Positions 12,270-23,593 of a stretch of 64,000 bases of DNA are shown one piece after another (the stretch's first letter is position 1; each line of letters begins with the position of its first letter). Source of the DNA: Liolophura sinensis. Its lineage: Eukaryota; Mollusca; Polyplacophora; Chitonida; Chitonidae. The position numbers were made by a program, and so were the translations under genes. The DNA lies in assembly GCF_032854445.1 (NCBI RefSeq), contig NC_088295.1:38429385-38493384 (forward strand). The letters run 5' to 3'. A model generated the notes under the pieces. The model was not told where the DNA came from, ran no database searches, and was given only the letters and a program-made list of their open reading frames with translations.

Positions 12270-13251
12270 TGTTATGTATGACTATTTAACGTTTTCATGT
12301 ACTGTTAGTCTGCGGACCTTTGTGAAAGCATAACAGGCCCTGTTATATGTGTACAACGCGGACCTGATCGAAAGCACCTTGTTCAATGCTTTGTTTATTT
12401 CATTGGCTGTTAATTCTGTGTTTAAAAATAGTTGAATCCACCTGGGACGTATATAAGCCGTGTTTTCTGTGCAGAGAGGAGGTATTTTTGCTGCATCCAC
12501 TGGGAACCAGGAGAGTGTGCGACGCTCTCGTATCGAGTCCATTATATTGATATGAGCTGGTGATGCCAGTTTCGTTTGGGAGGTCAGATTTTTATGCCGG
12601 CACCGTTTGTGTACCACAGTAGTACTGATGTCTGGTTTATGTGAATTTCTGCGGAAGTCACGTTTATTGGTGTTCGGATCTTTATTATGATTATACAGTG
12701 TTGACTGTGTAATTTGTTTAACACGCTGACCTCACCTGACCGACAAGGTCGTCAAGGACTCTAAACTGAAGTTTTCAGTTTTGTAAAGGACGTTCGTTCT
12801 GCCACAAGGTGACATTACTCTACGTCTCTGAACGGTGAGTTTCTGCGGGAAACAGTTCTAAAGTGGATTATACCTCCATGCCTGTATTTACCCTGTGTTG
12901 TGCTCTGCGGGTGTGACGTCATTCAAAGACTTGACTGTTCCAGTTCTGTGTAACCTGTGTACTGCGTTCGCTAACCTAGCGAAGTACCTGATTGGAACAA
13001 TTTGTGACTTGTGTGAATTGTGTGTTTATCCCATGGTCTTTACGTTGGATCTCCTGGAATACGTTCCTTGGGATGCAAAGGTGAACTGGAAACTTTTAAA
13101 GACCGGTAATACTGATGTGTATGTTTTTTATGTTGTTGTTGTTGAACTGTCTGTAAAACTGTGCGTCTCATTTTATATATATAAAGCATTGTTTACATTG
13201 TAATATTGAGTCACTGAGTCTGTTTTCTGTTGCTGTTTCAATACCGTAACA
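12270..13251 (+). mobile_element. Solo LTR (982 bp) of an LTR retrotransposon
   Basis: The element begins TGTTATG and ends CGTAACA, giving the TG...CA ends and inverted TGTTA/TAACA typical of LTRs. It is flanked by the 4-bp direct repeat TAGT (12266-12269 and 13252-13255). Other units carry the same surroundings without the insert (for example about 18770-18800 in U2 and 40668-40700 in U5), which confirms the boundaries. Inside are a TATATAAG box (12450-12457) and a TATAAA poly(A)-like motif near 13180. There is no internal gag-pol region and no second LTR, so it is a solo LTR left by recombination. Superfamily (Gypsy or BEL) not determined. The 102-codon frame at 12895-13203 lies inside the LTR and is probably not a gene. 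Confidence 0.85.
12450..12457 (+). promoter_or_regulatory. TATA box of the solo LTR promoter
   Basis: TATATAAG in a GC-richer setting about 180 bp into the LTR, at the position expected for the U3/R promoter. Whether it is active is unknown. Confidence 0.5.
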
Positions 13252-13340
13252 TAGTCATTAAATCTGACAGTTCATACTGGCAGGAGACACGCATTCCCTT
13301 CACTATATATCCATACTAGCCTGCTTGTTTAAATTATCGC

Positions 13341-13517
13341 AGGCGCCTCCGTGGCTCACTGGTTAGAGCACTAGCCCAGCGTGATGACCCAAGATGCCTC
13401 TCACCAATGCGGTCGCTGTGAGTTCAAGTCCAGCACATGCTGGCTTTCTCTCCGGCCGTACGTGGGAACGTATGCCGACAACCTCCATCAATCAAATAAA
13501 TAAATAAAATAAAAAAT
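13341..13517 (+). mobile_element. SINE family A with internal deletion
   Basis: tRNA-like head with A box (GTGGCTCACTGGTTAGAGCA) and B box (GAGTTCAAGTCC), then the body to TACGTGGGAACG. About 100 bp of body is missing before the ATCAAATAAATAAAT tail. Other units (for example about 41350-41380 in U5) lack it at the same site, so it entered U1 after the units separated. Confidence 0.87.
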
Positions 13518-15651
13518 CGATATCGTCTTTGCCAGTGAATACCACATTCACTGAAGAGGGAAACGCCAAAAAATAATTATCGTTTTCCATGATTGTTGAG
13601 CCCTAATATGTAAGTGAAGTCTTTCAGTTATTACCCTGTGAAAAAGGCTCCTTTCATCACTGCATATTCCCATTCCTGGGCAAAACAGATGTATTATAAA
13701 GTACCTTTCACAAGTAGACTGCTTCGATAGTTAAATTCATTCGTCCGTCATGATAACTTACATCTCGACCATGTTAAATTTCTGTCAAAGATCTCCAATG
13801 TAGATCCTTTCGGTGCTGTCTTGCGCAGGCCTATACCAATGATCTGGTGGCCACAGTCAGTTAATACTTCCGTTCATGGGCCGCCGTCAGCTACAATTGG
13901 TCAACCCATACATCAGCCCATGTATTTTTCTGTACGTCGCATGTAATATCGACAGTTCGCGTCTGTTTTGGCACAGGATAAGTCAACCAAATAGTACGTT
14001 TATATCTCTTGTGACATCAAGCGAAGAATCAGCTGCCAATGATCGTTAAAGACTTACTAAATGGCAGTGGAATTTTATTTTTACTTTATTAAGTTATTGC
14101 CATCTGAATTCTATCTTGGCGGACCTAAGCGGTATTTGAAGATTAATGGACAACTAAACATTCAGCGTATTGTCTAAGTAGCAAGTTTTGTTTACATTTG
14201 ATACAAATACCTTGGTTAAGCCACACAGAGGCTTAGAGTTATATGTTATATCAACCCTTCCGGGGGGAGGGAAAAACTGAACAGAGAATATCAGCTAAAC
14301 TTTCTTTGCTTCTCAGTACAGATCCGAAGTGGTATTCTGTTTTATTTCTACCGGAGCAACCACTTAGAATGCTAATGACAAAGCTTTCTACCTAGACTAC
14401 AGTTGTCAGTCACTAATAACATCTTGCGTCAGAACTGGCTCAATGCGACATTCAGTAATAAGAAGAAAGCATAAGGTGCCTCTATCTGTACGATGTTTGT
14501 CGCCTTTGTGAATCAAATTCAACGTATTAAAGGTTGGTATAAAACATAATCGATGTGGCTATGCTTGGTAACATATCTGTGACGGCATATTACAAAAAAT
14601 TCACCCCATTCTTTTTAATTGAAATATTTACGCTTTATCCCACTCTTCCCTAAAGAAACACGTCAGACTATCAAAGACTGCATTAATGTAGGAGGTATCG
14701 TTTAGACGTACAATCTATACCGCATGAAGCGTGAGCGGATGTAACGTAATAATATTAGTACTTGTGAATCATTTGGATAACGCTTCCGTTGGATTCAACT
14801 GGAACGTGCTTTTGACAGTCTCAGGCCCTTTAATTGCAAGCCGGGTTCCACCTTTTGGTCATGGTTTAGAACTTCCTGTTAACCTGTTATTGTCTCTCAG
14901 CTAAAGCGGCACGCTGTCTTTCTAGGACAGGCCACTGAGCTGCCTTTATTTGGTGATATGAACAAATTCCCTTTCAACAACAAAGATACCTGTATTGCAA
15001 TGGTTTTAATTTTGCGTAGATAATCTCATGATTTGTACGGATCAGAGGATATTTGGAACATCCGCAGACATTAATTTAGACTTCGATATTTCATCGAAAT
15101 ATTTGCACAGTAGAATAATTGAAAACAATGTTGTCATAACAAAGGTAACCAAAACCCGGATTTTCTGATGATATATAGCACATTCGCAATATTGCCCTTC
15201 CGTTTTGATTTCATGGATTTACCATCATGATCAGTTGTTATTGGCATTTATCTACGACCACTGCTTATCCGATTTAGTTCTGCTAACAAACCGGAATGCA
15301 AGCTTGGTGTTAAGAGAGACCCCTGCAAACATTCAATAGAGGCAAGCTGAATGTTGGATAGAGATTTTGCTCAGAGACATAGATTTCTAAGGTGTGTTCA
15401 ACAAACAAAAGGCAGTCTTCGGCGGTTATTCATTTCTTGGTTAAGTCACAACTTATTACTTCGCCGTAGGCAATTTGTCTTCTGGTACGAGAACTACTGA
15501 CAGACATATACCAAAGTGACTTTAAACGATTAATGTTCTTGGTAACGAACACCCCATCATTTTTCTGCACACTTAAAGCTGTAGAGTCATTTAAACACAG
15601 GGCTATTTTGGGCACAATGGCGTCATACCTTTCAGCCACCCTGACTCGTGC

Positions 15652-15843
15652 AGTGGTTATATGCTATCAGTAGATATGTGGTTGTAGGCTTCACTTTGTT
15701 GGCCGTAACCCGTTGGGACGTCATGTTTGATCAGTTAGGATAGGTTATTCGCTCTGGTGATATATTCAGGGGTTTGCTATGTGTTACTAAATCGGCCGGT
15801 CCAGTTTCAGCCAACTGAAACCACCGTGCTCTTGACTAAGTCA
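15652..15843 (+). repeat. 192-bp tract identical to 56992-57183
   Basis: Base-for-base identical, by reading both lines, to the U6 tract 41,340 bp away, while the 50-60 bp on each side differ at many positions. To the right, U1 resembles U3 (about 34141) and U6 resembles U4 (about 38695), so the similarity ends abruptly. It looks like a recent conversion or exchange tract. Confidence 0.9.
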
Positions 15844-16127
15844 CGTAGAATACCTACTCTCAACCGTTATACAGACAGAGCGTTGCTGCTGACTCGGGTC
15901 AAGACTACTGAACCTCCAGCTGTACCACGGATCGAAACGAGCGATCGAACAACAGTGGGAGGCCTTTAGTGCACTTTGATGGTGGGAATCTTGTCTGTTA
16001 TCGGCGAAAAACCAAACCGATATGTGCTGTATGGTGGACAAATTGCGAGGCCAAGTTTTATGCAGCCATCCATCAACCCAGAATGTCAACATCTTTAACT
16101 CCATGCCACATGGAGTTAGAGAGTTCA

Positions 16128-16350
16128 CATTAACGTTTTGTTAAGGTGCAGCGTTAAGGTACAGAGTAGCACATGAATTGGTCTCTTTTTACATCACTGA
16201 ACACGGGCCAAAGAATAGGCTTTGGACAAAAACCACAGCAATAACATTGACGTTTTGTGGAGGTGCAGCGTTAAGGTACAGAGTAGCACATGGGTTGGTC
16301 TCCTTTTTACATTACTGAACACGGGCCAAAGGGTAGGCTTTGGACAAAAC
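16128..16350. repeat. 117-bp local tandem duplication in U1
   Basis: The sequence from CATTAACGTTTTGTTAAGG to GGCTTTGGACAAAA recurs 117 bp later with a few changes. Other units have a single copy. Confidence 0.85.
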
Positions 16351-16502
16351 GCCTCTGACATTTACTCAGTGTCGTTAAACTACTAATACTGCACAAGGCG
16401 CAATGCCGCCAATTTACCCTCTGTAAAAATGATTCCCAACTAGCTGACCACCCATACTATAACTGGCTTCAATCGCAAATTGTTTTAACAGGTAATTGAT
16501 TT

Positions 16503-16629
16503 ATTCGATAGCAGGTACCCAATAATATTTCACTTGTGCGAGGATTTCACTGGTGAGAGGAAACCGGAAAAAGCCCGGGGGAAACCCACAACCAGCGGCC
16601 GGTTGCTGACAGACCTTCTCACGTACGAC
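16503..16629 (-). mobile_element. Old SINE family A remnant shared by several units
   Basis: The minus strand reads CGTACGTGAGAAGGTCTG, GGGTTTCCCCCGGGCTTT and GGTTTCCTCTCACC, the family A body without its head. Equivalent decayed copies sit at the same place in U3 (34641-34737), U4 (39237-39365) and U5 (47643-47760). The insertion is therefore older than the duplications. Confidence 0.75.
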
Positions 16630-17646
16630 TGAACAGTGATTTGAGAGTTATCGACCAATGTATTTCCTAATATGGGTTTTTGTGAGCAGTCTAATGGTGG
16701 ATTTTATTTGGTGTGATCATAATCAGAGGCAAAAGTGATAAAATTTTCTGTTGGTCATGACGTGTACATATGACCAAAATTTTGTATTGTAATATCAAAC
16801 ATCTTCAATTATAAGACCAACTGGCGAATACTGGAAGAAAAGCAAATGGTGCTTAAACTTTCTGGCAATAGCGTCTGTCGTTTAATCCATCCTGGAATAA
16901 GATTAAGAGTGGCTGCTACATATTAATGTGCATGCATCGCTTTTAAGTTCTGCTTACCCAAATAAAGTACTAGTATCTAATCCAAATCAGCAAAAGGCAT
17001 TTACAACAATGTAGTTAAGAAACTAGAAATCAGTACGTTAAATCTTCCAAGGAGGTTCAAAGCCTCGGTGACAGCGCCGAGAGATAATTCGTCACAGTGA
17101 TACAGATAAACCACTAAGTCGAAGGAACAATCCTGTAACAATTGTTCGCGGGCAGGCTCTGCTTACTGGCGCTTTCAAAAACAATTGACGTACAAGTGAG
17201 ATTCAAAACGGATTCGTTTGGTACTTTTTACCATTAGTTAGAGTTTAAGATTTGTCCCCTTGAAGTCTGGATATTTTTGTGTTGAAAACGACATGATATT
17301 CAGTTAAACCAGTTTAAACCAGCCAGTATGTGAAAATTTTGTAGAATGTCATTTACTAATAAAGTTATCTGATAATTACCTTTTGGTGTCCACAGGTTTG
17401 ACTTGATTTATTTTAGTGCATTCACAACCAAGGAACCCACTTGCAGCACAGATAACAAAAAATAAAAACCTGACACAGCGATTGAGGAAAATGAACACGA
17501 AACACAAATATAACCGATCGCAGTCATTACATGTTAAATGCTATCTTGAGTAATGTTAAATTATCCAAAACAGTCAGCAGGTATGCTTGGTCATGCGTCG
17601 GCACAAAGAAGCAAATCCCTTTATATGATGCTAGATAATGCTGTAA

Positions 17647-17835
17647 TTGCAATTGGCGGATGCAAGGCTGTTCACTCAATGGGTTATTAACAATGTGAAT
17701 AAGGCAGATAGATGGAAAACTGGTTCATCAAAAGGTTCTTCGTTTGTTCGCTCGGCAGTAGTACCACTCCTGAATAGATTGTACTGCTCATTTTCATGGT
17801 ATGACAATCGATATAAAGACAAAGGCTGGAGATAA
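17647..17835 (+). pseudogene. Recurring reading frame at the unit start, possible exon remnant
   Basis: A 62-codon frame containing Phe-Thr-Gln-Trp and Asp-Arg-Trp-Lys motifs and a Phe-Ser-Trp-Tyr-Asp-Asn end; it lacks an ATG start. The same frame is readable in U3 (27258-27443), U6 (from about 49947), U1 (from about 11536) and U5 (from about 40200). Length differences between units include a 3-bp deletion in U3 and an insertion of about 45 bp in U1 with a similar one in U5, all multiples of three. U1 has internal stops and U5 a single-base deletion. The pattern suggests an ancestral exon now decayed. No family recognised; intron signals not established. Confidence 0.25.
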
Positions 17836-18055
17836 TACGTCTTTTACACGTCTTTTTGTCGTCTCTGATAGCCTTTTGCTGAAACCTTCATACGTTATGG
17901 TTAGTATGATGACTTGCAATTATCATAACCACTGTTTTGGAGGTCTTGGTTGTGACATTAGCCTGCCTTTCGCCTACCCGCGTTTACATTAGACAGTCTC
18001 GCCCTGTTAACATAACCCCTACTGTACTCCCCAGGGGATTCTGTACAGGTCTCTA

Positions 18056-18181
18056 ATGGAGCCAGCAAATTACGAGGAATGTCAGCTGAACATTATGACT
18101 AATGGAATTTGTTACAAGTCTCCTCCAAAGTGTAAACTTGACAGCGTGCGCCCTTCCCGATGCAATCCTTTTGTCCAATAG
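18056..18181 (+). CDS. Candidate 41-codon cysteine-containing small ORF, U2 copy
   Basis: ATG to TAG, 41 codons, with Cys at 9, 19, 26 and 36 (spacing x9, x6, x9), two Glu before the first Cys and a Ser-Pro-Pro-Lys turn before the third. The frame is open upstream to a TAA about 30 bases earlier and passes an in-frame Tyr-Cys. The same start, length and stop occur in U3 (27684-27809) and U6 (50371-50496), although short indels lie in the flanking block. Substitutions are mostly amino-acid changing, so selection is not demonstrated. There is no signal peptide; it might be one exon of a longer protein. Opposite-strand frames are also open here. Confidence 0.22.
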   Translation: MEPANYEECQLNIMTNGICYKSPPKCKLDSVRPSRCNPFVQ

Positions 18182-21100
18182 ATAACCACTTTTTTAGTGT
18201 CAGCCCGTGTTGAATACGCCTGATTGAGTGTTTACACAGGTTACTTGTTATAGCGGATCATTAGACGCTTACGTCTAGCGGTTTTGTGTACGGTGCTCAA
18301 ACGCAATTTTCGTTAATGGACGTCGAATTTACAGACGCATTGTTTGGGGGTTTTAGTTACGGCACGAGGAAGTTTTTCTCTTAGATCTGACAGAAAAGCT
18401 GTAATAGATTGGTGCAAGTAGCGCTGGTGTTGCGAAGGCACATTTTAATACAGTCTGAACAGTGACAATCTGAAGAAAACCAATTCTCGACAAAACAATA
18501 GACTTTGTTCGAGTTCGAGTTATAAGAAGCAATGAGGCTTTTGATTAACAGTGGGGTTGTTTTTCTAGAATTTCATTTCACACAGAATCATTATTATTAG
18601 TCTATTGCACACATTTATACAATCATGACCGTTTATGCTCTATTCTGGACTCCGACAGCTTTCCAGACTTTTTTGTAGCAAGTGTTGTTATTCTGAATTA
18701 AAACTTGGCGGATGACTTCAACCTCCAAATTACCATCTGCAACAAAGTTATGATCTCTTTTCTGAGAGTTTGATTATAATTATTATTATGACGGCTCAAA
18801 CCGGCAGGGGACATGCATTAGCTTCATCATATATCCGTAATAACCTACTTGCTTGAACTTAGTTGAACAGCTTGCATAAGACATCGCTATCCACTTCTTC
18901 TGCAAATAACACATTCAGTGAAACGGAAGACGCCAAAAATAACTATCGTTTTCCGTAATTGTTGAGCACTAATATGGAAATAAAGTCTTTTAGTCATTGA
19001 ACTGCGAAAAAGTCTCCCTTCATCACTGCATATTTTTGCATTCCTGGGTAAAACACCTGTATCATAAAGCACCTTTGAAAAGGAGATTGTTTCGGTTATA
19101 AAAATACATTCGCCTTTTATAACAACATTCGTCTCGACCATGCTAAATTCCTGCCAAAGAACTCTAATGTAGATCCTGTCATTGTTGTCTTTCGCAGACC
19201 TATACTGATGATGTGGTGCGCATCGTCAATTAATACTTTCGTTGATGGGCCGCCGTCAGTTACAATTGGTCAACCCATACATCAGCCTGGGTATTTCTGT
19301 ATGTCCCATGCAATACTGATAATCCACGTCTGTTTAGGTAAAGGTTAAGGCGTCGAAATGGTACGTTTATATTTCGGTAACCATCAAACAAAGAATCATT
19401 ACTGTCAGTCATTGTTAAAGCTCTGATAAATGGCAGTGAAAATTTCATTTTTACTTCTTCGATGTTAAGTTATTCCTATTTGAAGCCTATCTTGGCCTAA
19501 ATAAGCTGTGAGTTATGGAAAGCTAAACATTCAACGTAGTGTCTAAGTAGGAAGTTGTGTTAACATTAGATATAGCAATAAATAAAAATTGCTGGGCTGG
19601 GCTAAGACACACAGAGGCTTAGAGTTATGTCTTATATCAACCCTTCATGCAGAAGGGAAGAACTGAACAAAGAATATCAGCTAAACTTCCTTTGCTCCTC
19701 ACACAGATGCGAAGGTATATTCTTTTTTATTTCTGCCGGAGCAACCACTTAAAACGCTAAAAACAAAACTTTTTACTTATACTACAATAAGTCACAAATA
19801 ACTTAACGTAACTTAAATTTAACGTATGAAATGCATAAAACATAATCGAGTTTCGTTGATGTGGAAATGATTTGTAATGTACTTATAATGGCACCTTGTT
19901 ACAAAAAATTCACTCCACTAATTTTTTTCTTGTCATTCTATACGCGTTATCGCTCTGTTTTCTAAAGAAACACATCAGGCGATCCAAAGACTAGGCTAAT
20001 GTAATAGGTATTATTTAGACAAACAATCTATACCGTCTGAGCCGTGAGCGGATGTAAGGTGATAAATTTAGCACTTGGGAATTATTCGGAGAAGGCTTCT
20101 GTTAGATTCAAATGAAACGTGCTTTTGACTGTCTCGGGTGCTTTAATCGCAACCCGGGTTTAACCTTTTGTTCACGGTTTTGAACATCCTATTGACCTAT
20201 TATTGTCTCTCAGCTAAAAGTGGAACACTGACTTTAGCACAATCCTTCCAGAACAGGCCACTGAGTTGCATTTATTTGCTCATATCAACAGATTCTCTTT
20301 TAATATAGCAAAGATCCTTTAAAGATTTTAATTTTGTGTAGATAATGTCATAATTTGTACGGATCTGCCGTACATATTTTATTTCGGCCATTGTAACGAG
20401 GAGGGTATGTAATCCTTAAACCATTCTTCCAACTAACCTTCTCGGATGTCGAAAAACACGTACACTTTTGACTAAGCAATCAGACCGAAATAGACAAGAC
20501 GTCCTTCCAGGATTGGCTGAGTAGGTGCAAGACAGGACATTTGAAAGTAATGAAGTCAAACTAAATTGGACAGTGGGATAGAAAACATTTATTGTCCTTC
20601 AGACGAGACACGATGTAGTTTTTAAAACTGTCAATGTCCTGGTAATTAGATGAGATAAAATTCTTCTTCAGCGAACTGAAAGTCCACAAATGTGTCCGAG
20701 GATAGAAAACCTTTATTCCAGGGCAGACAAGACAGATTATGTTTCAGAATCTCCCAGTGTTGAGCAATTCAATTAAGAGTCGTGTTCCTATTGAGAAATC
20801 CTGTCTACCCATTCCCAGTCTTCAAAATCCCTCAGTCTTCAAACTCACCGTGCTAAACCAGGTTAACTAAGTTTAATGTGTTTTACAGTAAAAATTTGTG
20901 TTTTAGGAACATAACAAATCCCTTCCCATTATGAAGGAGTGAAAGGCTTTTAGATACAGTCCTATAAACTTGTACACCATGTAAAAATTGCAAACAGCAA
21001 ATCTATAATTTAAATGCTACAGCATTCTGTTAGCCTGTTTATAAAAAACCACAGGAGATCTAATAAAACAAAATCTGACTGGCGCAGTTTTCTCGTTCGA

Positions 21101-23188
21101 AGATTTGTCATCCTGTAATGATTGAGGATTGCTGCTCATTAATTATCGTTTTAACTCATAAACGAATTTAAAACGATAATTTTCATTTTCGTCTTGAAGG
21201 TTTAAGATAATTCTTAGTAATAAAACAAAAATACATAAGATGAATCACAACTTTAGGGCAGTAAACTGTTTCAAAGTTAAAAATAAAGAAAATACTAAGC
21301 TAACATGACGTATATTTTTGGAAAAATAGTATATAAATAAGCATTTAAAATGTCTGCCTTTTCTGACATTTTTGGAACATATTTTTCTCAACTGTTGGAA
21401 CAGTTCTAAAAAAATAAATTGGGCTATGTTTCTAGAAATTGTTTAATGGTCTCTCATTTGACACACACTCTGCTTTAGTCTTTCCATTCCTTTTACGGCT
21501 ACATTGTAAGGCTGACTTAAGTCAAAGACAACGTAATGTCCAAAACTGGTAAAAATTTGTGAAAATCTTTTGGGATAAGCGTGTTAAAATTGTAGACACT
21601 CTCAGTAATTCCACATCAGGTTTCTCGTTATCTTATCGTTATCCGGCTGTAATTGGTTATTCGTCGCACCTCGGTCTTCCCAGCTTGCTGCGTTAAATCT
21701 ACACTGATACAAATCACTCCACGTTCGTATGTAAATGAACTTACATCTGGTAAGTACTGCTTCGTGATTTAGGCCTGAACGACAATCTGTTTATGAAGCA
21801 AAAATCCTCCTTGTCAACTGATTTCAACAAAAGGGCAGATACAACAAAATCAACAGCACTGGATTGAAACTCCCAGTGCCATTTTTAGATTTTATTCAAG
21901 AAGACATCAACACTTTTTTCTAGGGCATCGCCCTTGGTCATCGGGCAGTGATGACCTTCCACCCGCGCGGTGCTACTATTTAGGTCGATATAACATCAAT
22001 CACTAGAGTGTTCAGGTACCCACAGTCAGGCTGACCGGGGCACATCGGCACATGTTTTCCATACACAAACTTTAATGAAAATAAAAGATTCACACAGAAT
22101 CCAAGGGAACACGTGCCTCCAGTAAGACACTGGTTTGTGGGAATGTCGATGAAACAAAGTTGCACATGAGACGTGGTATGAATACAAAGGCCTGCAGTCG
22201 TGCAGTGCCATACATATCACTCTATACTGTAACTTAAATATGAATTCATAATCGCTAAATCTTTACACATTGAGTCTCATTGGATGACACTGGAATGGTT
22301 AACTGCTTTGAAATCATACAATTCAATTTTTCTCTCCAGCACAATACTTGGCAGACACTTCGTAGGCCTACAGTTTCTGATTTGGTGTACTTTTCTTGTC
22401 ACCGTCGTGCATGTAAGATTTTAGTCGTGTGAAATAATGTCATGATCTACTAGACATGTTTATGCTGATCCGTGTAATCAAATCGTAACAATGTGCGGTG
22501 CGACGCTAGTCTTATGTTAACCAGTCTCTTCATCATCGTAAATAACTGTTACGCAAACTTGGGCTCTGTACGGTCATGTTTACGTACACGTGCAGAGGAA
22601 TTGAGTCGACCCCGATAAATATCACTGCCATTCATAAGATATCCGTAAGACGCCTGCTTTTCTTCATAGCCAGTTTTGACTTAATCAAACTTTTAAGTAG
22701 ACTGAAGAGTTTATGTTTGACTCCCAAGAAATTAGGACAAATGTCATCTTCTACCACCAGAAAGTAAGACCTGTGATGGTGTTTTGATTTTAGCCTTAAA
22801 TCAGAAGTCTTGGCGGAATCAGCCCCTGAACTGGGTACGTTTTATGAAGCAACTCCAAACTTAAATTAAGAATTGCACGTGCTTTAAAAGCAAACTGGGT
22901 ACTGGAAAGATCTGAAATTGTTGTTTTGTACATTGTTTTACAGTGAAGAATCACAGTAAACATTTTAAACTTCCTACAGCAAAAGAGTTTAATGGAAGCT
23001 GTGGTTTCTTTTTATTTTAAATTCAAAGCATACAAGTATTTATGTACATTTACTGTTTACAGCTTGATGTTCTCCATTTATGCTGACGTGTAATTCTTCT
23101 GAGGTTAAACCCATGTTTATTTTTGGCTGCCTTTATTCGGACTTGGCTGCCAGTAATCTCACTTTGCCATGCTAGTCACGCATAACTC

Positions 23189-23593
23189 TCAATAAGACAG
23201 GCTCTTTTCTTTACCACCATATCTGCGTTCCATATGTGTGCGGACAAGCTGTTCCGAGAGCCTCGGGCTTCCCTGGATCTCATTCTGAAGCTTTAAATCC
23301 CGAATGACTTGACGCCAATAAACTCTAATACGTATGGTTATCCTCTCGTCATATATTTGGGGGTATTTTCTTGCTTCAGGGGACATTTGCAACATCTGTA
23401 GACGATAGTGGTTGACTTCAATATTTGATCGAAATGTTTGTCCAGTGGAATAATTGAAAACAATGTTGTCATAAGCAATTACGGTGACAAAAATCCCCAC
23501 TTTCTGACCACATTTTACACATTTGATAACACGTACGTGTGTTGGAACAAACCTGGATGCAATCTTGGTGTAAAGAAACCCCTCTATAAACAT
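23189..23593 (-). other. Longest open frame in the window (134 codons), coding doubtful
   Basis: The minus-strand frame starts at a non-ATG codon and closes at a TGA just after a Lys-Ser-Leu-Ser-Tyr end. The middle is Tyr- and Arg-rich (Arg-Val-Tyr-Trp-Arg-Gln-Val-Ile-Arg near its centre). In U5 the same frame keeps Arg-Gln-Val-Ile-Arg-Asp-Leu-Lys-Leu-Gln but has in-frame stops. The terminal stop codon position is shared by U3, U4, U5 and U6. A 120-codon plus-strand frame overlaps its 5' end (23438-23800), so at most one can be real. The length is not exceptional for 64 kb of AT-rich DNA. No domain recognised. Confidence 0.2.

Larger units (their letters stand above)
11477..17580. repeat. Array unit U1 (about 6.1 kb, internally deleted)
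   Basis: Contains the unit start, a SINE, a solo LTR, a second SINE and the downstream blocks. At about 15045 it jumps from sequence equivalent to 20360 in U2 to sequence equivalent to 23388, so roughly 3.0 kb is missing. The block carrying the 41-codon frame is also absent. A 117-bp local duplication lies at 16128-16350. Confidence 0.85.

Noticed and set aside
12895-13203. 102-codon plus-strand hydrophobic frame
   Set aside because: Lies wholly inside the solo LTR, which normally has no gene there; T-rich composition explains the hydrophobicity.
13341-13420. tRNA gene at the SINE heads (also 51145 and the heads of other copies)
   Set aside because: A- and B-box-like motifs are present but the cloverleaf is not intact and each is joined to a SINE body.
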